DNA of 12,405 nucleotides, taken from contig CAKTUZ010000043.1 of NCBI GenBank assembly GCA_934621605.1, positions 1-12,405 of the forward strand, read 5' to 3'. Shown here piece by piece: positions 6,871 to 12,405 of the stretch. This DNA comes from an uncultured bacterium. Its GTDB lineage: Bacteria > Vulcanimicrobiota > Xenobia > Xenobiales > Xenobiaceae. The translations under genes and the position numbers were made by a program. The notes below the pieces were generated by a model. That model saw nothing but the letters and a program-made list of their open reading frames with translations. It ran no database searches and was not told where the DNA came from. Within the stretch, counting starts at the first letter, position 1, and each line of letters begins with the position of its first letter.

Positions 6871-6978
6871 TTATTTTTGTTTGTTTCGACGAGTTTGCTT
6901 TATTTTGCTCGCCGTTCTTGTTTCTAAAATAGCTGATTTGCACAAAAAATCAATTAAGGCTTTTGCTGTGTTGTTCAT
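6871..6978 (-). CDS. 35-codon leader ORF, unit B copy
   Basis: ATG at 6978 is 8 bases after GAGGA. The peptide opens MNNTAKALIDFLCK, continues SAILETRTASK and ends with a strongly basic tail (QTRRNKQK). The stop at 6873-6871 is 18 bases before the hydrolase ATG, and the gap is filled by the hydrolase ribosome site, so coupling is plausible. The N-terminal half is moderately hydrophobic and could form an amphipathic helix. The start and first 14 codons are identical in DNA to the unit A copy. No family is recognised. Confidence 0.55.
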   Translation of the reverse strand: MNNTAKALIDFLCKSAILETRTASKIKQTRRNKQK

Positions 6979-6999
6979 CGTTTTTATCCTCTTTTTTTG
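6925..6999 (-). repeat. 75-bp leader repeat, copy B
   Basis: Partner of 3015-3089, with one mismatch in 75 bases (6935) at a spacing of exactly 3910. It contains the leader ORF start, and similarity without gaps extends to about 7075. Confidence 0.95.
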
Positions 7000-7075
7000 T
7001 CCTTTTCATAGTTTTTGACCTTTTGGTTTGCCAATAATTTAACTTGAACAAATGATAAACCGACAGATTGGGCAG
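7000..7075 (-). promoter_or_regulatory. Putative promoter/operator region of unit B
   Basis: The blocks TAACTTGAACAAAT (7040-7053) and GATTGGGCAG (7066-7075) recur at the same spacing upstream of unit A. On the minus strand a weak pair TTGGCA and TATGAA with an 18-base spacer is visible, but it is not conserved in unit A. An activator-dependent promoter is likely, with the adjacent AraC protein as the natural candidate. Confidence 0.5.
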
Positions 7076-7086
7076 AGTATATAAAA

Positions 7087-7111
7087 GGCAGAACGGACGA
7101 TCCGTTCTGCC
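7087..7111 (-). terminator. Intrinsic terminator of the AraC-family gene
   Basis: GGCAGAACGGA at 7087-7097 pairs perfectly with TCCGTTCTGCC at 7101-7111 (11 bp, three-base loop). On the minus strand the stem is followed by TTTTATAT. It lies 8 bases beyond the AraC stop, so the hydrolase-glpK units need their own promoter. Confidence 0.85.
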
Positions 7112-7118
7112 TGAAAGT

Positions 7119-8117
7119 TCATTTAAAGAGATACTGACGGTATATGGAAGGTGTAACGCCCTCCACACGTTTGAAAACAGCAATGAAATTGTTCGTATTC
7201 TGAAAGCCCACCTCGCTGGCAATGTGGGTAATGCTTTTGTTGGTCCCCCGGAGCAGCTCCTTGGCCTTTTCAATCTTCCGCCGGTTGATGTAGTTCACAA
7301 AGGTTTCCCCAGTCTCCTGGCTGAAGCGGCGGGAAAAATAGCTGGGACTCAGGTGACAGAGGTTGGCCATGTCTTTCATGGAAATGTTTTCCCGGGGGTG
7401 GTTATGAATATACACGACAGCAGGATAAATGGCGCTGCTTGGCTTCACAGGGAGCTGTTCCTGAGAATTTGCCGGCGTCGGACTCTCCAGCTCCCGAATC
7501 TCTTGAATTTCAATGTCTCCATTTCCCTGTTCCGCACTCATAGATAACATCCACTGATAGGTCTCCGCCTGGTTCCGGCTTTTCACGGCCCTGTCTACGG
7601 TATATTTCACAACGGAATCAATAAATTCCGCAATTTCCACGATGCGCTCATACTCCATCTCCGGCAGACGCTCATACATCTCCAGCAGATCCTTGCGCGC
7701 AGCTTCCTCCTCTGCCTGGAAGGAGCTGATTTCGTTCACCAGGCGCACAGCTTTCTCCGCGTCCTTGTTCATCAGCCGTACCTGGCCAAACATTACCGCG
7801 CCAAGGTATTTGTCCCCAACCATCACTGGCACCGCCACATCCACAATGCCGCAGTGGCAGAGATAGATATAGGGCCGCTCAAGGCGAACCGCTTCCAGCC
7901 CGGCCAGGGCGTCACAGCGGTAGCAGCGCTTGCGTGAAACCGGATTCTCACGGATGACGCTGCAAAAATCTGTACGACAACTGTGCTTTGTGACCGGGTT
8001 ACCCTTGAGATCGATACAGATGATGGCGGTTCCCGTAATCTTTGCCAGTTGATCCTGCATCCTCTCCCAAAGCGGGATATCCAGGATGCTTTGCATGGTA
8101 TACTCCATTCTGGCCAT
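7119..8117 (-). CDS. AraC-family regulator with N-terminal PocR sensory domain
   Basis: The N-terminal part (about residues 10-175) matches the PocR ligand-binding domain: LWERMQDQLAKITGTA near the start, then a cysteine set C49, C54, C67, C70, C89, C91 (numbered from the upstream TTG; subtract 2 from ATG 8117), then VDVAVPVMVGDKYLGAVMFGQ. The C-terminal 100 residues form an AraC double helix-turn-helix (first helix pair near NISMKDMANLCHLSPSYFSRRF, second near SITHIASEVGF, ending GVTPSIYRQ). PocR-domain AraC proteins are known to control propanediol and glycerol use, which fits the downstream glpK. ATG 8117 is 12 bases after GGAGG, while a TTG at 8123 is 6 bases after it and is also possible. 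An own terminator follows. It probably activates the two hydrolase units in response to a small diol or triol. Confidence 0.93.
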   Translation of the reverse strand: MARMEYTMQSILDIPLWERMQDQLAKITGTAIICIDLKGNPVTKHSCRTDFCSVIRENPVSRKRCYRCDALAGLEAVRLERPYIYLCHCGIVDVAVPVMVGDKYLGAVMFGQVRLMNKDAEKAVRLVNEISSFQAEEEAARKDLLEMYERLPEMEYERIVEIAEFIDSVVKYTVDRAVKSRNQAETYQWMLSMSAEQGNGDIEIQEIRELESPTPANSQEQLPVKPSSAIYPAVVYIHNHPRENISMKDMANLCHLSPSYFSRRFSQETGETFVNYINRRKIEKAKELLRGTNKSITHIASEVGFQNTNNFIAVFKRVEGVTPSIYRQYLFK

Positions 8118-8368
8118 AGGCAATAAATCCCTCCCAATGGCGTATTGCTGTATTGCAACACTTCAAAAACCGTGAAAGGGAAAAAATAATGGACAGATTC
8201 AATGAAATGCGCAAATCAGCTCTGTCTGTAGTAAATCTGAAAGTGCGCAGATATATATGTACAATTTGTAAATATATAATGAACTTGATGTTAATAATAC
8301 CTACATAATGTATATACTTTAATTCTAATTTATTTTCTCATCTTCGTAACAGAAAGAATCTTGGCAAA
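8118..8368. other. AT-rich intergenic region upstream of the AraC-family gene
   Basis: No convincing gene is seen. The AraC ribosome site GGGAGGG is at 8129-8135. On the minus strand TTAAAG and TATTAT separated by 17 bases are a weak promoter candidate, near 8294-8322. A plus-strand frame of 39 codons from 8189 to 8308 has only a weak ribosome site and is not called. The region is rich in short alternating TA runs. Confidence 0.5.
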
Positions 8369-8395
8369 AAAATAAAGAGCCTGGCTCTTTATTTT
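8369..8395 (-). terminator. Intrinsic terminator of the MarR-family gene
   Basis: AAAATAAAGAGCC at 8369-8381 pairs with GGCTCTTTATTTT at 8383-8395. On the minus strand the stem runs into a total of seven T residues. It lies just after the MarR stop codon and is partly symmetrical, so it could also work from the plus side. Confidence 0.9.
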
Positions 8396-8404
8396 CGACC
8401 GTAC

Positions 8405-8896
8405 TCAAAACTGCACGAGTTCTTTTTCGGTGTCTTTCTCCAATTTGCTGTTTAGATTCTCAATCGCCCTGCTAATGATAAGAAGCTGCTCATCGCTTAG
8501 CGGCGCTAAATCATCAAAAAATTCGGCAAACAGGCCCTTGGCTTTGTTTTCCACATAGTTTATATAAAACTGCTTTCCTTCTTCTGTCGGCCGCAACACA
8601 ATGCTTTTCATGTTTCTGCCCAGCCTGTATCGTGCCACGAATTTATATTTCAACAGTTGCTGCGTCACTTTTGTCATAGAGCTCTGCGGAATACCACAGT
8701 CTCTTGCAACCTCATTCATGATTCGGTTTTCATCTTCATGGGAAATGAGACTTTCAAGGACTTGAAAGTCCTGGGTTGAAAGTATTTTTCCGCCGCCCAT
8801 ATCGCGTCTTGTGTTCAACGTTCTGTTTACAATATTAGAATGCCTGGTTAGTGAAGATATTAGTCTTCCATATCTGCCATGCCACTGTATTGCCAA
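8405..8896 (-). CDS. MarR-family transcriptional regulator
   Basis: The product has 163 residues, a normal MarR length. A dimerisation helix (RYGRLISSLTRHSNIVNRTL) is followed by a winged helix: recognition-region residues 59-84 (IMNEVARDCGIPQSSMTKVT and on) and a wing at 89-107 with RYRLGRNMKSIVLRPTEEG. A C-terminal dimerisation helix pair completes it (LSDEQLLIISRAIENLNSKL). Start TTG 8896 lies 10 bases after AAAGGAG; the next in-frame ATG (8800) would remove the first helix. MarR proteins are dimeric repressors or activators, often released by small aromatic ligands, and frequently autoregulate. The target here is not shown. It has its own promoter and terminator, so it is a single-gene unit between the polymerase operon and the AraC gene. 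Confidence 0.92.
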   Translation of the reverse strand: MAIQWHGRYGRLISSLTRHSNIVNRTLNTRRDMGGGKILSTQDFQVLESLISHEDENRIMNEVARDCGIPQSSMTKVTQQLLKYKFVARYRLGRNMKSIVLRPTEEGKQFYINYVENKAKGLFAEFFDDLAPLSDEQLLIISRAIENLNSKLEKDTEKELVQF

Positions 8897-8961
8897 GGTG
8901 TTGCCGCTCCTTTGTTATAAAAATCATTGCAATATTTGCTTTATCTGTTGGGCTTTACATA

Positions 8962-8991
8962 TAATTACACCCACGCAAATACATTTGTCAA
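8962..8991 (-). promoter_or_regulatory. Promoter of the MarR-family gene
   Basis: On the minus strand TTGACA (8991-8986) is followed after 18 bases by TAATTA (8967-8962), about 65 bases upstream of the TTG start. The -35 box is perfect. No other promoter candidate as good lies between the two flanking genes. Confidence 0.65.
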
Positions 8992-9002
8992 CACATACTT
9001 TT

Positions 9003-9029
9003 GCAACCGCTTACATATTTGACGGTTGC
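9003..9029. other. Inverted repeat GCAACCG / CGGTTGC
   Basis: Seven-base arms at 9003-9009 and 9023-9029 flank a 13-base AT-rich loop. The repeat is 42 bases after the stop of the polymerase-partner gene and just upstream of the MarR -35 box. It could be a weak transcript end for the polymerase operon or an operator for the MarR protein. There is no T-run. Confidence 0.35.
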
Positions 9030-9070
9030 ATTCTCGCCGCAACAATAATTGCCGTCTAAGACGAAAAGTT

Positions 9071-9886
9071 TCACAGGAACTCCTCCATCACCCGGTATCT
9101 CACGGAGCCGTAGGCCATATCGGAGCGCTGGATCACCGTGCCGGTCACGGCTTTCAGCACCTGTTTGCTGAACACGGTGGAGCCGAAGTAGTTATTGAAG
9201 CTGGAAACCGGAAGCACCACCCAGTCGGAGTCCTCCGGCTTGTTGGCCAGATAGTAGGCAACCAGGGTGGTCAGGTGTTCCAGCTTTACCTTGCCCTGTG
9301 CATAGGGCAGCAACCTCTCTTTCTGCTGTTCGGTCAATTCCGCCGTCATCTCCCGCAGCGGCCCCAGCGTCAGGGCGTTTGCGACGATGTCATCAAAACG
9401 GATTTGCCAGATGGCATCGGTGCTTTCCTGGAAGATGGGGATCTGGAACTGCCGCACTTTTTTCCGCCACTGCTTTTCGTACTCCTCCAGCTTCTCCGGG
9501 AATAAAGCCCGGACGCTGGCCTTTACCTTTTTCGGATTCTCTTTGGCGAAAGCGGCAATGGATCGAATGTGCCGACTGTACCAGCCGCAGCCGCTTTCAT
9601 CCACCAGCTCCGAAAATTCCTCATGGAGCTCCGGAAAGCAGGTAGTGAATTCTCCGTCCCAGCCTTTCCTGCCGTCCTCCGGGATGCTGACCCAGGCGCA
9701 GAGTGCTTTCCGTGCCTGGGTCACATTTTCGTAAGGCTCTCCGCCTTGGAACAGGTATCCTCTGGCCAAGATGGTGAAGATCCGTTCAAAACCCAGAAAG
9801 TCCCGGATGGATTCAACGGTGAATCTGCCAAGATAATGCCCGGGCCTTGTGGTGTAATCTCTGAATTCCTGTACTTCGTTAAGCAT
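9071..9886 (-). CDS. Unrecognised 271-residue partner of the RdRP-like polymerase
   Basis: ATG 9886 is 9 bases after GGAGG and overlaps the polymerase stop in ATGCTTAA (8 bases shared), so the two genes are translationally coupled. A longer frame reaches 9967 but lies inside the polymerase gene and lacks a ribosome site. The product opens MLNEVQEFRDYTTRPGHYLG and is charged and aromatic-rich, with no signal peptide or membrane segment. Its middle contains a KKVKASVRALFPEKLEEYEK helix-like stretch, and it ends SVRYRVMEEFL. I recognise no catalytic motif, zinc ligand set or P-loop. The tight coupling suggests a stoichiometric subunit, for example a processivity, template-binding or specificity factor; that is inference. 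Confidence 0.85.
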   Translation of the reverse strand: MLNEVQEFRDYTTRPGHYLGRFTVESIRDFLGFERIFTILARGYLFQGGEPYENVTQARKALCAWVSIPEDGRKGWDGEFTTCFPELHEEFSELVDESGCGWYSRHIRSIAAFAKENPKKVKASVRALFPEKLEEYEKQWRKKVRQFQIPIFQESTDAIWQIRFDDIVANALTLGPLREMTAELTEQQKERLLPYAQGKVKLEHLTTLVAYYLANKPEDSDWVVLPVSSFNNYFGSTVFSKQVLKAVTGTVIQRSDMAYGSVRYRVMEEFL

Positions 9887-12344
9887 CCTTCTCTGCCTCC
9901 GCCACATTCCGTTCAATCTGCTCCGGCACCAGCTCCCACAGCAAGTCCCGCTTGCCAAGCGCCACAATGTAGGGTACGGCCTGACTCAACCTCACAATGT
10001 CCTTCAAAAGCTCCCGGCACTCTTTCGCCACCGCATCCCGGTAATATTTCGCTCTGGGGTGTTCAATGTACGCCTGCATCATAGACGCAAATTCCGCCGA
10101 ATCCCCAATCCGATGGAGCTGCTTACGGTCAGCGCCGATGTTGGCGTCGTCAACATCGCCCACCACATCGGCCAATACCCGGAAGCCATAGCTCCGGAAG
10201 TCCGCCAGAAGGTCGTACCATGCCGCAAAGTCCGCACCCGGCAGCCACCGGACGAGAAACGCCTCCCGTTCCTTGTCCCGCATCAGATGCCAGCTCTCTT
10301 CCCGGATGGCAGACCGCAGTCTGCTCAGGTGCTCCGGGTCAACGGTCTGGAACAGGGCATACAGCTCGTCCGTATCGTAGCTCTCTTCCTGCCCCCGGCG
10401 GTAAAGAACCCGTTCAATGTCTGCCTTGCGTTTGTTTTCTTTGGCGGGAGAGCGGCAGGAGCGAATCCGTTTCAGACAGGCTTCGTAGTCTGTCAGCAGA
10501 GCTTCCACCCGTTCCAGTGTGCGGCGGTTCAGCCTGGATTTCCAGTTCTGTTCCCGGGCGAAGGTGAACAGCTCAGAATCCGCTGCCCGTTTGGTTTGAG
10601 GCTTCTTCGTTTCCTTCTGGAGCCTGCGGGCCAGCAGTGGAAGCTGCTCCACCGGGGAATCCACCCTTTCCCAATCGGTACCGGCAAAGAACCTATCCAG
10701 CTTCTGGCGGTGGGTATCCTCATACCATTCCCGCCGTTCCCCGGCCTGTTCGACCATGGTTTTGTATTTCAAAAACGGCGTCCGCTGGATCTTTCTGTCC
10801 AGGTAGTCCGACAGGTCTGGCCGGATGCCGGTCTTGGCGGCATCGATCTCCAGACCGGAGAGGATTGCCAGCACTTCCGTTTCCTCCTTGAATTGCTTGC
10901 GCAGCTTCGGATCGGTCTTTTCGTTGTAGGCAATCACGCTCCTGTCCAGAGCGGCGTTACAGATCTGACCGATCCGTGCGGAAAAGGTGTTCTTCACTGT
11001 GGTAAACCGGGCATACCAGTCATTGGGATTCTGCTTGGGAGAAGCCAGGGAGGGAATCATCAGGAAGGGGAGATTGGCATTGTTGGTCAGGTTGATCTCC
11101 GGGTCATATTTGTTGTAGGTATAGTTTCTGCGGACACAGGCATTCAGGATGGGGTCGGCAATCGTCCGCACCAGATCGCCGTCGTAGTCTGCGCCGCCCA
11201 GACGTTCTGCCGCCAACATCCCGGCATCCACCATCACCACATCGGTCAGGTGCCCAAAGAAGGTATCCCGCAGTTCGTCCTCCGGGTATACGGACAATTG
11301 GATTTCCTCATTCCGGGCGATGTGGGGATTGCGAAGCAGGGTACAGTGCTCTTCCTTGCTGTAGACAGCGCCGGGAGCGTAGAAGCTGTTGCTGACAAAT
11401 TGATCGCTCAATACCTGCGTACGGAAAGGCACATCCCACCAGGCCAGGGCGTGATTATAATCCGCAATGTAGTACAGCAGAGCAAGAAGATCTCCGGACA
11501 GATAGCGGATGTCTCCAGCAACCAGCAGCCGCCCCACGGCATAGTCCTTCAGAACCTGTTCCGCCTTGGCATCCAACTGTCTGGTGTACACCGGCTCGTT
11601 CAAAAACAGCGGATTCTTTTTCAGCACCGATGCCATGATGTACTCTCTGCTGCGCTTGGATATGTCGGGCCTGGCCAGAGCATCCAGAAAGAACGCTCTG
11701 CGGCTGTGTTCGTCTGCCCGGAGATTGTAGTACAGATGCTCCGTTGCTTTGGTCAGCCAGTTCCGCCGGTCTTCCGCCGGACTGTGATCCCAGCCACCGG
11801 GCAGATCCGCAGGACGGAATTCCTCCGGCTGGATGGAAACCGTGGCCAGGAACTGATAGTTCAGTTGGGTCAGCTCTTCCGGAACTTCCTTGCTCACGTT
11901 GGTGACATACAGAGCGTGATTATACTTCTTAAAGGATTGCCAGTAGTCGTTCCAGTCCCTGTTGCTATCCCGAAACCAGCCCAGTGCTTTGAACTGGCTG
12001 GCAGTGAGGATGATGTCCACATCCTCCACCGGATGGTTCTTTCCCCAGATGTCTTTGATGACTTGCGTATGAAATGCCTTGAAGAAGGTGTGGAAATCCA
12101 CTTCATGGAGCATGCCCTTCACATAGGGCAGACGGATCTGAAAGGAAGAGTGGATGTGCCGGCCGCAGTAGGCAATGTCCAGCTTCTCCGCGAAGGCTTT
12201 GGAGATCAGGCCCTCGCCGTCGAAACAGGTGACTTCCAGCTCCTGAAGGAGTTCCCGACGGTAGAACTTCCGGGTACTGTTGCCGGTACCGTCATCCTGA
12301 ACGGTGACCATAAACTCCCGGTCTGTTTTTGAACTGCACCCCAT
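9879..12344 (-). CDS. RdRP-like (QDE-1/RDR family) double-psi beta-barrel RNA polymerase, 5' end disrupted by an IS
   Basis: The open frame has 821 residues and shows the ordered motifs of the cellular RNA-dependent RNA polymerase family (PF05183 type): CFDGEGLIS (40-48), SSFQIRLPYVKG with Lys76 (66-77), LLRNPHI (336-342), LGGADYDGD (382-390) and LSGLEIDAAKTG (495-506). DYDGD would hold the catalytic magnesium, like DxDGD in RDR proteins and DFDGD in RNA polymerase beta'. Lys76 sits where the first barrel carries its active lysine. Expected activity is RNA synthesis on an RNA or single-stranded DNA template. A charged, helical C-terminal part (about 540-821) has no known match. Residues 1-5 (MGCSS) are encoded by the IS terminal repeat, so native coding starts at about residue 6 and the real N terminus is missing. 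An internal ATG at 12311 has no good ribosome site. Whether the protein is still made is unknown. Confidence 0.85.
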   Translation of the reverse strand: MGCSSKTDREFMVTVQDDGTGNSTRKFYRRELLQELEVTCFDGEGLISKAFAEKLDIAYCGRHIHSSFQIRLPYVKGMLHEVDFHTFFKAFHTQVIKDIWGKNHPVEDVDIILTASQFKALGWFRDSNRDWNDYWQSFKKYNHALYVTNVSKEVPEELTQLNYQFLATVSIQPEEFRPADLPGGWDHSPAEDRRNWLTKATEHLYYNLRADEHSRRAFFLDALARPDISKRSREYIMASVLKKNPLFLNEPVYTRQLDAKAEQVLKDYAVGRLLVAGDIRYLSGDLLALLYYIADYNHALAWWDVPFRTQVLSDQFVSNSFYAPGAVYSKEEHCTLLRNPHIARNEEIQLSVYPEDELRDTFFGHLTDVVMVDAGMLAAERLGGADYDGDLVRTIADPILNACVRRNYTYNKYDPEINLTNNANLPFLMIPSLASPKQNPNDWYARFTTVKNTFSARIGQICNAALDRSVIAYNEKTDPKLRKQFKEETEVLAILSGLEIDAAKTGIRPDLSDYLDRKIQRTPFLKYKTMVEQAGERREWYEDTHRQKLDRFFAGTDWERVDSPVEQLPLLARRLQKETKKPQTKRAADSELFTFAREQNWKSRLNRRTLERVEALLTDYEACLKRIRSCRSPAKENKRKADIERVLYRRGQEESYDTDELYALFQTVDPEHLSRLRSAIREESWHLMRDKEREAFLVRWLPGADFAAWYDLLADFRSYGFRVLADVVGDVDDANIGADRKQLHRIGDSAEFASMMQAYIEHPRAKYYRDAVAKECRELLKDIVRLSQAVPYIVALGKRDLLWELVPEQIERNVAEAEKDA

Positions 12345-12405
12345 TTGTTAGACAGTATGATATACTATCTAAGAAGTGGGGTGTTTTGCTATGCCAAAAG
12401 GAGTA
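12330..12405 (+). mobile_element. IS3-family (IS150-like) insertion sequence, left end, continues beyond the window
   Basis: TGAACTGCACCCCATTTGTT at 12330-12349 resembles the IS150 terminal repeat (TGTACTGCACCC...). It is followed by GACAGTATGATATACTATC, an imperfect inverted repeat, and then by a short ORF start at 12391. The polymerase coding frame runs directly into it. The other end and target-site duplication are outside the window. Confidence 0.75.
12391..12405 (+). CDS. Start of the IS transposase orfA (partial)
   Basis: ATGCCAAAAGGAGTA (MPKGV) begins 61 bases inside the IS end, the usual position for orfA in IS3-family elements, where the product is a helix-turn-helix protein. Only five codons are visible, so the assignment rests on the terminal repeat and position. 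Confidence 0.5.

Noticed and set aside
8189..8308. A 39-codon plus-strand ORF (MDRFNEMRKSALSVV...) in the AraC upstream region
   Set aside because: Only a weak GAAAGGG site precedes it, there is no promoter and no repeat elsewhere. It also shares GCAAATCAGCT with the leader repeat, but in the opposite orientation, which is probably chance.
8962..9029. The intergenic region as a riboswitch or CRISPR-like element
   Set aside because: Only one short inverted repeat and a promoter are visible; there are no repeated units and no complex conserved fold.
9887..9967. Longer N terminus for the 271-residue partner (27 extra codons)
   Set aside because: The extension lies within the polymerase gene, is Trp/Arg/Cys-rich and lacks a ribosome site. 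The ATG at 9886 has GGAGG at good spacing.
11175..11189. Reading the DYDGD protein as a viral-type (palm-domain) RdRP or a reverse transcriptase
   Set aside because: There is no GDD or YxDD palm motif with matching motifs A and B. The FQIR..KG, RNP, DxDGD and KTG series belongs to the double-psi barrel family instead.
10059..12332. A 757-codon open frame on the plus strand
   Set aside because: It lies wholly antisense to the polymerase gene, whose motifs are unmistakable. It has low-complexity G/V/Q/R-rich composition typical of the shadow of a GC-rich gene, and no domain is visible.

Overview
The window looks like chromosomal DNA of a gut-type Clostridia (Firmicutes, probably Oscillospiraceae/Ruminococcaceae-like). 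I base this on strong AGGAG-type ribosome binding sites, TTG starts, a Firmicutes-style GlpK, a PocR-type AraC regulator and an IS150-like insertion end. This is inference from sequence features; no species can be named. Nearly every real gene is on the minus strand, so transcription runs right to left.

Right part (9071-12405). A two-gene operon encodes an 821-residue open frame and a 271-residue partner that overlap by 8 bp. The large protein carries the motif series of the cellular RNA-dependent RNA polymerase family (QDE-1/RDR type, double-psi beta-barrel): FDGEGLIS, FQIR..KG, RNP, GGADYDGD and DAAKTG, in the family order. Its 5' end is cut by an IS3/IS150-type element whose terminal repeat begins at 12330, and the apparent start codon lies inside that element. 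The 271-residue partner is unrecognised. This broken polymerase module is the most interesting content of the window.

Middle (7085-9060). There is a MarR-family repressor with its own TTGACA promoter and an intrinsic terminator. Left of it is an AraC-family activator with an N-terminal PocR ligand-binding domain, also followed by an intrinsic terminator.

Left part (370-7075). Two tandem units lie downstream of the AraC gene. Each contains a promoter/leader region with a small leader ORF, a membrane-anchored alpha/beta hydrolase with about eight C-terminal membrane segments, a hairpin, glycerol kinase (glpK), and a GCACGAAGCCC-type hairpin. Unit B (3274-7075) is intact. Unit A (375-3165) has a glpK pseudogene missing about 1.06 kb. 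The leaders differ by one base in 75 at a spacing of exactly 3910 bp, and the glpK 5' parts are also very similar, but the two hydrolases between them are highly diverged. A plausible joint role is that the membrane hydrolase releases glycerol from a lipid or glyceride at the cell surface, GlpK phosphorylates it, and the PocR-AraC protein senses a glycerol-related diol and activates both units. No experiment is implied.

Far left (1-370). This holds the possible 3' end of an upstream plus-strand gene, a near-consensus promoter, and a 29-codon mini-ORF that begins like a low-molecular-weight tyrosine phosphatase (MTRILFVCHG) and then loses the family signature. No tRNA, rRNA or CRISPR array is visible.
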